Of a DNA stretch of 43,398 nucleotides, positions 37,079-43,398 are shown piece after piece. The stretch spans positions 1 through 43,398 of the forward strand of contig DVNT01000057.1 in NCBI GenBank assembly GCA_018714185.1. The letters are read 5' to 3'. The DNA is from Candidatus Aphodousia gallistercoris. Lineage in GTDB: Bacteria; Pseudomonadota; Gammaproteobacteria; Burkholderiales; Burkholderiaceae_F. The notes under the pieces are model-generated. The model did not search any database. It worked only from the letters and a program-made list of their open reading frames with translations, and was not told where the DNA came from. The position numbers were made by a program, and so were the translations under genes. Position 1 is the stretch's first letter. Every line of letters begins with the position of its first letter.

Positions 37079-37380
37079 TTGCCATCAGAGCGCAACGGGC
37101 CTTATTTGACAATACGATGACAAAACGAAAGAGGTGGACATTCAAACGAGACAAAACGGCAATGCACCGGCCCTAAAGAAAAGAAATCCCGACAAAACAA
37201 GCAGTTTGTTGCACAGCCGATACCTATCGCTTTCCCCTAGTTCTTTGCTTTTACCCGTTCGGACACTTACTGATTGCGCATTGAATCTGATAACCTTGAG
37301 GATCGAACATTAAAAACAAAACCTCCCGACTGCCGCCCTCTCATTTTGTTGACCGCTGACGGCGCAACGAAAGGCCGATT
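37079..37380. other. 302-base intergenic region without recognisable genes
   Basis: Lies between the divergent phoA and fsr-like genes. No coding frame, palindrome or repeat of note was found beyond the elements listed near phoA. It should contain the promoter for the fsr-like gene. AACGAAAGG lies just before that start codon. Confidence 0.4.
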
Positions 37381-38577
37381 ATGAAAAATTTCTTCGTCTA
37401 CTTAGTCTCTCTGGGCCATATGTGCGTGGACTTGCCTCCGGGGGCTTTGCCGGCGGTCTTGCCCTTTTTCGTCCTCTATAACGGTTTAAGCTACACCGAA
37501 GTAGCCGGCCTCATGTTTGCCTCGTCGTTTCTGTCATCGATCGTACAGCCGCTTTTCGGCTATTGGGCCGACAAAAGTTCGCGCGAATGGTACATGGCTT
37601 TGGGCATTGCCATGAGCGGCGTGGGACTGGGGATCTCGGGCTTTTTCCATAACTACTGGCTTATCTTTGCCGGCATCACGCTCATGGGCTTGGGGTGCTC
37701 CTTTTTCCACCCGGAAGCCGCTCGCATTGTCAACCGCACATCGGGCGAACACCGCGCCACCGGCATGGGCATTTTCTCGGTGGGCGGCAACGCCGGCTTC
37801 GGCATCGGCCCCATCATTGCAGCGGCCGCGTTAACCGCATGGGGTAGCGGCGGCACCGCTATTTTTGCCATCTTCGGTTTAGTCATGGCGGCCATTATGC
37901 TCTGGGCGGTTCCCCGGGCGCTTTCTTACACCAAAACCATTGAAGAAAAGCTCGTAAAAACCGGCAAAAAAGTCTTGCAGCAAGGACGCAACGACTGGAA
38001 TGCGTTCGGCCGTTTAACGATCGTGATTTTTTGCCGCAGCGTAGCCAATACCAGTATTTTGGCTTTCCTTCCCCTTTATTGCATTCACCGCTTCGACATC
38101 TCGGAAGCGGCGGCAAGCACGCTGCTTGCTTTCTTGGCAATAGCCGGCGCCTTTACCACGCTCGCTGGCGGCTGGCTCACCGACCGTTTAGGCCTTATCC
38201 GTGCCTGCAAATACGGCTACGTTTTAATGGGGCCGGCCTTTGCACTGCTCCTTTTTGCACCGTCGGTTTGGTGGATTTATCCCATCATTGCCCTCATTAG
38301 CTTTACGCTCAACGGCACCTATTCGGCCTTTGTCGTACTGGGGCAAACGTACCTTTCGAAAAATATCGGCTTTGCTTCGGGCGTAACGCTCGGTCTTTCT
38401 TCGAGCATCGGCGGCATCATCACGCCGCTACTCGGCAAGCTTGCCGATATCTACGGCCTGGAACTTGTCATCTGGATTTTGGCAGGCATCGGCATTTTGT
38501 GCATGATCGGCGCTTTCTTGCTGCCTGACCCGGAAAAAACGGGCGAGCCGGAAAATATCGAAGCCGCCAAAGCCTGA
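37381..38577 (+). CDS. fsr: MFS transporter, fosmidomycin resistance protein type
   Basis: A 398-residue inner-membrane carrier with about 12 helices. The N-terminal H-M-C-V-D-L-P-P-G-A-L-P-A-V-L-P-F and the G-C-S-F-F-H-P-E-A-A-R segment after helix 4 are characteristic of Fsr-type carriers; the latter is nearly diagnostic. A long basic loop (E-E-K-L-V-K-T-G-K-K-V-L) joins the halves. Fsr exports fosmidomycin in E. coli when overproduced, but the natural substrate of most members is unknown. The lipoprotein hydrolase gene follows after 14 bases, so the two are likely co-transcribed. Confidence 0.88.
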   Translation: MKNFFVYLVSLGHMCVDLPPGALPAVLPFFVLYNGLSYTEVAGLMFASSFLSSIVQPLFGYWADKSSREWYMALGIAMSGVGLGISGFFHNYWLIFAGITLMGLGCSFFHPEAARIVNRTSGEHRATGMGIFSVGGNAGFGIGPIIAAAALTAWGSGGTAIFAIFGLVMAAIMLWAVPRALSYTKTIEEKLVKTGKKVLQQGRNDWNAFGRLTIVIFCRSVANTSILAFLPLYCIHRFDISEAAASTLLAFLAIAGAFTTLAGGWLTDRLGLIRACKYGYVLMGPAFALLLFAPSVWWIYPIIALISFTLNGTYSAFVVLGQTYLSKNIGFASGVTLGLSSSIGGIITPLLGKLADIYGLELVIWILAGIGILCMIGAFLLPDPEKTGEPENIEAAKA

Positions 38578-38591
38578 TAAGGAGAAGCGGC

Positions 38592-39791
38592 TTGAACGTT
38601 TTCAACGGACGGCGCGCAAAGCGCCTGGTCTTATCCCTTCTGGCAACGGGCTTGGCCCTTGCGGCCGGCTGCACGGCGGTGCACTCCTCGCCCGCAGCCG
38701 ATCGCGTCATGCCTTTAGGACAAACCTCCTTTGAGCAATATGTCCAAGAAACGACCGACTGGATTGCCAAACACCGGCATTTTGTGACCGAAAACCCGGC
38801 CGAGGAACTTGCCTTTCAGCTGCCCTTTGAGATTAGACCGGCGCATCCCAACGGCAAAGGGATTTTGCTGATTCACGGCTTTACCGACTCCCCGTTTAAT
38901 TTCAGGGATCTGGGTGAATACTTCGCCCGCCACGGCTACCTCGTGCACGCCGTTATCTTACCCGGCCACGGCACCAAGCCCGAAGACATGCTTTACGCCC
39001 GTTACGAAGACTGGAAGCGCGTGGTTGCCGAACAAACGGCCATCCTAACCAAAGAAGTCGATGAGGTCTATTTGGCGGGCTTTTCCACGGGCGGCAATTT
39101 AGCCATTCACGAAGCCTACCGCAACGATGCTGTGGACGGACTCTTACTTTTTTCGCCGGCGCCTGCCATTCGCACGAGTTTAGTGAGGCTTGTCCCCCTT
39201 GTCTCGCTTTTTACGGATTGGCTAAAAAAACCGGATGAAAAAACCGCCGACGTGATGCCGCAGCGCTACCGCAATGCGCCGCTTCCGGCGCTGCAGGCCT
39301 TTGCCTACTCGATGGACGAAAGTTACGACGACGTGGCTTCCCGCCCTTACGCCAAGCCTGTGCTCGCGTTTCTAGCTGAAAACGATTCGATTGTGGATAC
39401 GCAAAAACTGTTGGCGCTTTTTCAAAAGCAATTTACGAGCCCGGATTCGCGCTTTATCTGGTACGGCACTCAATTGCCTGAAAGCGTAGACGCCTCGGAT
39501 GCGAGAATCACGGTACGAACCGACTATCTGCCCCGGGAGCACATTCGCAGCTTCTCGCACTTGGGGCTCGTGTTTTCACCGGAGAATCCTTGGTACGGGT
39601 GCAACGGGAAAAACCGTTTTTGCCTACGAGGCCAAAGCGATGAGAACCGAGAAAAGTGTCATAAAGGCGAAGACCTTTGGTACGGCTCCTGGCGGGAGGA
39701 CCGGGACAACCACCCGTACGCCCGACTTTCCTTTAATCCGTACTTTGACTGGCAGGCCGGGCTGATCGTGAATGTTCTCAACCGCCTATAG
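38592..39791 (+). CDS. lipoprotein alpha/beta hydrolase (serine aminopeptidase S33-like)
   Basis: A 399-residue predicted lipoprotein. The signal ends in L-A-L-A-A-G-C, a lipobox placing the cysteine near residue 27. The fold shows L-L-I-H-G-F-T-D-S-P near residue 93, the nucleophile elbow A-G-F-S-T-G-G-N-L near residue 163, A-E-N-D-S-I-V-D for the acid region, and S-H-L-G-L-V for the catalytic histidine, as in monoacylglycerol-lipase-like hydrolases. A C-terminal cysteine-containing stretch (Y-G-C-N-G-K-N-R-F-C-L) is unusual. The start is TTG with AAGGAG upstream at correct spacing; no ATG fits. It follows the fsr-like gene. It should act at the membrane surface on lipid or ester substrates. 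Confidence 0.85.
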   Translation: MNVFNGRRAKRLVLSLLATGLALAAGCTAVHSSPAADRVMPLGQTSFEQYVQETTDWIAKHRHFVTENPAEELAFQLPFEIRPAHPNGKGILLIHGFTDSPFNFRDLGEYFARHGYLVHAVILPGHGTKPEDMLYARYEDWKRVVAEQTAILTKEVDEVYLAGFSTGGNLAIHEAYRNDAVDGLLLFSPAPAIRTSLVRLVPLVSLFTDWLKKPDEKTADVMPQRYRNAPLPALQAFAYSMDESYDDVASRPYAKPVLAFLAENDSIVDTQKLLALFQKQFTSPDSRFIWYGTQLPESVDASDARITVRTDYLPREHIRSFSHLGLVFSPENPWYGCNGKNRFCLRGQSDENREKCHKGEDLWYGSWREDRDNHPYARLSFNPYFDWQAGLIVNVLNRL

Positions 39792-39793
39792 TT

Positions 39794-40573
39794 TTAGCTG
39801 CGAATCTTGTAGCCTTTATTAATCAGGTAAGCGCAAAAGAGAACGCAGGCCGCCGCAAAGGGCACAGCGACAAGTAAAGACACCCGGGGGTCGGACTCAA
39901 AGTGGCCGATAAAGCCGCCTCTAAAGCCGTCGATTAGATAAAAAAGCGGATTGATGCGGGCGATGTCCTGCCAAATGCCGGGCAAGGACTCGGTGGAATA
40001 AAAAACGCCGGCCAAAAACGTGAGCGGCATAATGAAAAAGTTTTGGATCACGCCCATTTCTTCATAGCGGTCGGCCCAAATGGCAGCCACCAACCCCAAA
40101 GAGGCCATCACCGTGGAGCCGATGGCCGCAAAAACGGCAATCCAGCCCAAATGGGCCACGTCCACCGGAGCAACGAGCGCCGTAGCGATGAGCACGCAGG
40201 CGCCCACAATGAGCCCGCGCAAAACCGACGAAAGGATATAGGCGCCGGCAATCAAGCCGCCCGTCATGGGAGGCATCAAAATAAAAGCGAGCGTTCCGGA
40301 GATTTTTGACTGGACAAACGATGACGAAACATTGGCAAAGGCGTTTTGCAGCACGGCCATCATCACGAGCCCCGGTACCAAAAATTGCAAGTAATCGGTG
40401 CTGCCCGGCATGGTAACGCGCGAGCCCACGGCGGCACTGAAAACCACGAGATACAAAAGCGACGAAATCACCGGGGCGGCAATCGTGTGAAAGGCCACCT
40501 TGCGAAAACGGACGATTTCCTTTTTCAAAAGCGTCAAAAAGGCGACTTTGGAATCAAAAGCAAGCGCTTGCAT
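39794..40573 (-). CDS. ABC-2 type transporter permease (YadH-like)
   Basis: A 259-residue inner-membrane protein with six predicted helices, the ABC2_membrane fold. Visible features: an amphipathic N-terminus (L-L-K-K-E-I-V-R-F-R-K), L-V-P-G-L-V-M-M-A-V-L in the second helix region, and the conserved P-L-T-F-L-A-G-V-F-Y-S segment typical of YadH/DrrB-like exporters. Partner of the ATPase encoded directly upstream. ATG at 40573 is used; the in-frame TTG at 40585 overlaps the ATPase stop codon (TTGA) and is an alternative. The gene ends two bases from the end of the converging lipoprotein gene. Confidence 0.87.
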   Translation of the reverse strand: MQALAFDSKVAFLTLLKKEIVRFRKVAFHTIAAPVISSLLYLVVFSAAVGSRVTMPGSTDYLQFLVPGLVMMAVLQNAFANVSSSFVQSKISGTLAFILMPPMTGGLIAGAYILSSVLRGLIVGACVLIATALVAPVDVAHLGWIAVFAAIGSTVMASLGLVAAIWADRYEEMGVIQNFFIMPLTFLAGVFYSTESLPGIWQDIARINPLFYLIDGFRGGFIGHFESDPRVSLLVAVPFAAACVLFCAYLINKGYKIRS

Positions 40574-40581
40574 AGTCTGAA

Positions 40582-41490
40582 TCAAGAATTTTTCAAAATA
40601 TCGACGAACACATCTTCCAGATCGGCCTGCCCGGTCACGATCCCTTGGACCGTGAGACCGTTGGCCTTGATGGCGGCAAAGATTTCAATCAAATCGGCAC
40701 TATCGGTATAAGTTAGCGTGAAGGACGTCCCCTCATCTTTGAGAAGCTTGGGCAGCAGCGAAGCAGGCAAAGTGCCTTGATCCAAGCGAAATCGCACCGT
40801 ATTTTGCCGGTAGGCTGACAAAAGGCTTTGCGTTTGCCCCATGGTGACCACTCGCCCGTGATTGACAATGGCAACCCGGGAGCACAAGTTTTGCGCTTCC
40901 TGCAAATAGTGTGTTGTCAGGATTACGGTGTGGCCTTTGCGGTGCAGCTCGCCCACAAAGTCCCAAAGCCTGCGGCGAAGTTCCACGTCAACGCCGGCCG
41001 TGGGCTCATCAAGCACGATAACGGGCGGCCGGTGCACCAGTGCCTGGGTAATCAAAAGGCGCCGCTTCATGCCGCCCGACAAAAGCCTCGCCGGCGTAAG
41101 AGCTTTTTCCTCCAAGCCCAAAGCCTCAAGCATCGTATCGATCCAAGCTTCATTATGACGGATTCCGTAGTAGCCCGACTGAAATAAAAGCGTTTCACGC
41201 ACCGTAATGAAGGGGTCGCAGACTACCTCCTGCGGTACGATGCCAAGCTGCATGGCGCAGCGCTCGCGCTCTCGGTCCAAGTCCGCTCCGAAAATTTTCA
41301 CGGAGCCGGCGCTTTTACTCACTAGCCCGGCCAGGATATTAATGAGCGTACTTTTACCGGCGCCATTTGGGCCCAGCAGGGCAAAAAATTCCCCCTCCCC
41401 GACCGAAAGATCGATGCCTTTTAAGGCTTCAAAGCCGTTGGGGTAGGTTTTCTTTAATCCCTTAATGTCCAATGCGAGAACGTCAGCCAT
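40582..41490 (-). CDS. ABC-2 type transporter ATP-binding protein (YadG-like)
   Basis: A 302-residue ATPase with Walker A G-P-N-G-A-G-K-S-T near residue 43, signature L-L-S-G-G-M-K-R-R, Walker B V-I-V-L-D-E-P-T-A-G-V-D and switch histidine in T-T-H-Y. The C-terminal extension after residue 230 is typical of YadG/CcmA-like exporter ATPases. It probably drives export of a small molecule or surface polymer with the adjacent permease. ATG at 41490 follows AGGAGCACC; the longer frame would run into the tonB-like gene. The gap to that gene is seven bases, so all belong to one transcript. Confidence 0.9.
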   Translation of the reverse strand: MADVLALDIKGLKKTYPNGFEALKGIDLSVGEGEFFALLGPNGAGKSTLINILAGLVSKSAGSVKIFGADLDRERERCAMQLGIVPQEVVCDPFITVRETLLFQSGYYGIRHNEAWIDTMLEALGLEEKALTPARLLSGGMKRRLLITQALVHRPPVIVLDEPTAGVDVELRRRLWDFVGELHRKGHTVILTTHYLQEAQNLCSRVAIVNHGRVVTMGQTQSLLSAYRQNTVRFRLDQGTLPASLLPKLLKDEGTSFTLTYTDSADLIEIFAAIKANGLTVQGIVTGQADLEDVFVDILKNS

Positions 41491-41497
41491 GGTGCTC

Positions 41498-42205
41498 CTA
41501 TTGCAATCGGTAAGTAATCGGCACGTCAATCACGGCGGCGCGATCCGCGCCGGTCTTAAGGTTATCCAGGTGCCGGGCAGCCGCCAGCGTCGCACGCCTA
41601 AAGAGCGCATTGCCGCCCTCTTTGAGGCTATAGCCCACGACAACGCCTGCGTCATTGACACGCACCTGCAACACCGTCGTGCCTTCCAAGCCGATATCGC
41701 GGGCACGCTTGGGGTACTGCTTATGCCGTTCAATCACGTCGATAATCACGGCAAGCGCTTGGTTCATGGCGTCGACATTAGCGGCCGACCCCACGCCGCG
41801 CGGGGCCTCGCGGGCGCTGCCGATACTCGCTTTTTGAGGAGCAGCCTTAGGCGCCGGCTTTTTCTCGGGCTTCGGCTCAGGCTTGACCTCGGGCTTGGGC
41901 GGCACAGGCTTTTCCTCGGGCACTTCGATTGTTACGGCCCAGGAACTAACGGGCAAAGTCATCAATCGCCACTCTTTTTCCTTGATAAAAGGCTTGGTTT
42001 GCGTCGTCTCATCGACTTTAGGGATTTCCGGCAGTTGGACGGCGGCCTTTTGGGCGACAAGCAGGCGCTCCTCCAGCGGCGAAAGCATGATGCCCACCGC
42101 TGCGCAAAAAATGAGCAGGGTCGTTGTTCGCGCCGAGCGCGTGGCCGTTCGGTCTTCAGGGCCGGCCAACACTTTAAACGACAGTTCGCCACGTGTTTTC
42201 ATCAT
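41498..42205 (-). CDS. energy transducer TonB family protein
   Basis: A 235-residue protein with one N-terminal transmembrane helix (T-L-L-I-F-C-A-A-V-G-I-M-L near residues 30-42), a Pro/Lys/Glu-rich periplasmic spacer (P-P-K-P-E-V-K-P-E-P-K-P-E), and a C-terminal TonB-type domain with G-T-T-V-L-Q-V-R-V-N-D-A-G-V-V and R-R-A-T-L-A-A-A-R. It passes energy from ExbB-ExbD to outer-membrane receptors. The ATG overlaps the exbD stop codon by four bases (ATGA). No TonB-dependent receptor is in the window. The S-L-E-E-R-L periplasmic start is unusual, with the helix set further in than in E. coli TonB. Confidence 0.85.
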   Translation of the reverse strand: MMKTRGELSFKVLAGPEDRTATRSARTTTLLIFCAAVGIMLSPLEERLLVAQKAAVQLPEIPKVDETTQTKPFIKEKEWRLMTLPVSSWAVTIEVPEEKPVPPKPEVKPEPKPEKKPAPKAAPQKASIGSAREAPRGVGSAANVDAMNQALAVIIDVIERHKQYPKRARDIGLEGTTVLQVRVNDAGVVVGYSLKEGGNALFRRATLAAARHLDNLKTGADRAAVIDVPITYRLQ

Positions 42206-42606
42206 GGATTGACCTGTGTGCTAATCACAAAACGGCCTTCATTCTTTTCCCGGGCGAGATCCACGAGAGGGACGAATTTCTCAAAGGGGGCTTCGCCTGC
42301 CATATGAATATTCAAGACCGTGTTCTTGCGAGCCAAAAGAGCCGCTTCGATGCCCGCCAAATCCACCGGTTTTTCGTTAAGCAGATACCGGCCGTCGGCC
42401 ATCACGTAAACGCTTAACTGCCGGTCGGAGCGTTCGACCTTGGCCGTACGGCTTTCGGGCAAAACGATTTCAAGCACCGGGCGCGAAAAACTCATCGTCA
42501 CCACAAAGAAGATAATGAGCATGAAAAGACAGTCGATTAACGGCGTCAAGTCAATTTGGGGCTCTTCATCCAAGGGCGACATTCCGGGGGGCATAGAAGC
42601 ACTCAT
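42202..42606 (-). CDS. exbD: biopolymer transport protein ExbD/TolR family
   Basis: A 134-residue membrane protein with one helix near residues 22-42 that contains the essential aspartate in I-D-L-T-P-L-I-D-C-L-F-M. The rest is the periplasmic ExbD/TolR domain (V-L-E-I-V-L-P, Y-V-M-A-D-G-R-Y). Together with ExbB it forms the proton-driven motor for TonB. ATG at 42606 shares its A with the exbB stop codon (TGATG); an overlapping GTG at 42609 is an alternative. Its neighbours decide for an ExbD role over TolR, since tonB is next and tolAB is absent. Confidence 0.92.
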   Translation of the reverse strand: MSASMPPGMSPLDEEPQIDLTPLIDCLFMLIIFFVVTMSFSRPVLEIVLPESRTAKVERSDRQLSVYVMADGRYLLNEKPVDLAGIEAALLARKNTVLNIHMAGEAPFEKFVPLVDLAREKNEGRFVISTQVNP

Positions 42607-43256
42607 CACAGGCCTCCCTTTTCTTCATCATCGCTTACGCCCGGCTTGGCGGGCTTTTTCAAGTGCTGGCACACTTCAAGCGCGCGGTAGCTATGTTCGA
42701 CGGCTTCAATGTGAAAGCCGCGGAATTTGAGCATCAAGGCGTAATAGACCATCAGGGTCGGAATGGCGATGCACAGGCCCATGACCGTCGTGATAAGCGC
42801 CTGCCAAATGCCGCTTGCGAGCACTTCGCTTGAGGGCACTTCGGTGGTTGCAAGCGACTGGAAAACCGCCACCATGCCGAAAACCGTCCCCAAAAGTCCC
42901 AACAAGGGCGAGACGACACTGATTAAGCGAAGCCAACACAGGCAATTCGTTACACGCTTGAAATTGCGGTGAAAGAGGTAGGCAACTTCGGCCCGGATAT
43001 CGTCCGAGTGCGAGCCGTGCGTTACCACAATGTCATAGATGATGCGAATGAGCGGATTGGCGTTTTTGCGATCGATGTTTCTCAAGCACCGGTCCTTGCC
43101 GTGCTCCAAATCCAAGAAGTCGCGGCGAAAGTGGCGCCACACATTGGTCAAATAGATAATGAGCCATACCGAGAGATAAATGGCAAAAAGCCCGACAAAA
43201 ATCAGCGCGACACCGGCCGGGCCGATTAATGCATAGATTTCACTGATATTGTCCAT
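42606..43256 (-). CDS. exbB: MotA/TolQ/ExbB proton channel family protein
   Basis: A 216-residue inner-membrane protein with three helices: one at residues 12-36, a second and third in the conserved region R-L-I-S-V-V-S-P-L-L-G-L-L-G-T-V-F-G-M and A-L-I-T-T-V-M-G-L-C-I-A-I-P. These are the hallmark ExbB helices that hold the ExbD helix in the pentamer pore. ATG at 43256 has GGAG nine bases upstream, within the end of the preceding gene. First complete gene of the exbB-exbD-tonB set. Confidence 0.93.
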   Translation of the reverse strand: MDNISEIYALIGPAGVALIFVGLFAIYLSVWLIIYLTNVWRHFRRDFLDLEHGKDRCLRNIDRKNANPLIRIIYDIVVTHGSHSDDIRAEVAYLFHRNFKRVTNCLCWLRLISVVSPLLGLLGTVFGMVAVFQSLATTEVPSSEVLASGIWQALITTVMGLCIAIPTLMVYYALMLKFRGFHIEAVEHSYRALEVCQHLKKPAKPGVSDDEEKGGL

Positions 43257-43259
43257 GGA

Positions 43260-43398
43260 TTATTCTCCGAATGCATCCTTAAAAATCTTGACAACGTTTT
43301 CCAAATCCAAGCGGTCCGGATGCAAAGCTGCTTTTTCGCGGCGGGCCCGGCTTTCCGGCGTTTCCCGGTAGCCCGGCGTCTTTTTCATTGCTTCGATC
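43260..43398 (-). CDS. C-terminal end of an unidentified gene (partial)
   Basis: The minus strand is open from the right edge to a TAA at 43260-43262, giving 45 visible residues that include K-K-T-P-G-Y-R-E-T-P-E-S-R-A-R-R-E-K and end L-E-N-V-V-K-I-F-K-D-A-F-G-E. Charged and helical in composition. The stop lies three bases before the exbB start, so it is co-transcribed with exbB. The family cannot be recognised from this fragment. Confidence 0.6.
   Translation of the reverse strand, partial: IEAMKKTPGYRETPESRARREKAALHPDRLDLENVVKIFKDAFGE

Noticed and set aside
41465-42307. A 280-codon plus-strand frame opposite tonB
   Set aside because: Arises from the Pro/Lys-rich tonB sequence read backwards; no start signal and no recognisable domain.

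Overview
The window looks like a chromosomal segment of a gut-associated betaproteobacterium, most likely Sutterellaceae (Parasutterella, Sutterella or Turicimonas type). This rests on gene style rather than a marker gene: a classical autotransporter plus a decayed copy ending in VGVKYMF, many Tat- or Sec-exported oxidoreductases and hydrolases, an hmp-nsrR pair, and moderate base composition. No rRNA, tRNA, CRISPR array, intact insertion sequence or prophage was seen.

Layout. 1-1.8 kb: a minus-strand sulfonate/taurine-type ABC operon whose binding-protein gene is cut off after about 50 codons beside a cluster of small hairpins. 2-3.2 kb: a PD-(D/E)XK nuclease-like protein. 3.5-8.2 kb: a DsbG-like thiol protein, an orphan amino-acid binding protein, an M20 amidohydrolase, and an alcohol dehydrogenase/flavodoxin pair. 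8.5-12.6 kb: an autotransporter, a 28-codon autotransporter relic and an AAA ATPase with winged helix. 12.7-19 kb: AhpC, a CynX-type MFS carrier, an Ldh-family dehydrogenase, an exported alpha/beta hydrolase with a LysR regulator, and a patatin. 19.2-26.4 kb: a triple-HTH orphan protein, a Tat-exported carboxymuconolactone decarboxylase-like protein, hmp-nsrR, a periplasmic cyclophilin-like protein, an FMN-binding protein, a Gdx/SugE exporter behind a guanidine-II riboswitch, a dienelactone-hydrolase-like protein and PhzF. 26.4-31.3 kb is accessory: a second PD-(D/E)XK protein, an AAA-ATPase/PD-(D/E)XK fusion, pdxY and three small unknown genes. 31.6-37 kb: an alkaline phosphatase operon continuing into a DUF3299-like protein and a LolD/FtsX-type ABC transporter, followed by a Tat-exported HD-domain-like protein. 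37.4-43.4 kb: an Fsr-type MFS carrier with a lipoprotein hydrolase, facing a minus-strand unit of an unknown gene, exbB, exbD, tonB and a YadGH-type ABC transporter.

The best supported regulatory element is the guanidine-II (mini-ykkC) riboswitch in front of gdx: two hairpins with ACGR loops, the second able to swap partners with the bases that touch the AUG. Tandem NsrR-type palindromes precede hmp, whose downstream neighbour is nsrR. A perfect 11-bp inverted repeat covers the ribosome-binding site of the 15.8-17.0 kb hydrolase. The phoA leader and the phoA/DUF3299-like junction carry long perfect inverted repeats.

The most unusual coding content is the combination of PhoA, DUF3299-like protein, LolD/FtsX-type ABC transporter and Tat-exported HD protein at 31.6-37 kb, and the accessory set of nuclease and ATPase proteins with a cassette of three small genes at 26.4-31.3 kb. 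All functions are read from sequence motifs by eye; no database search was possible.
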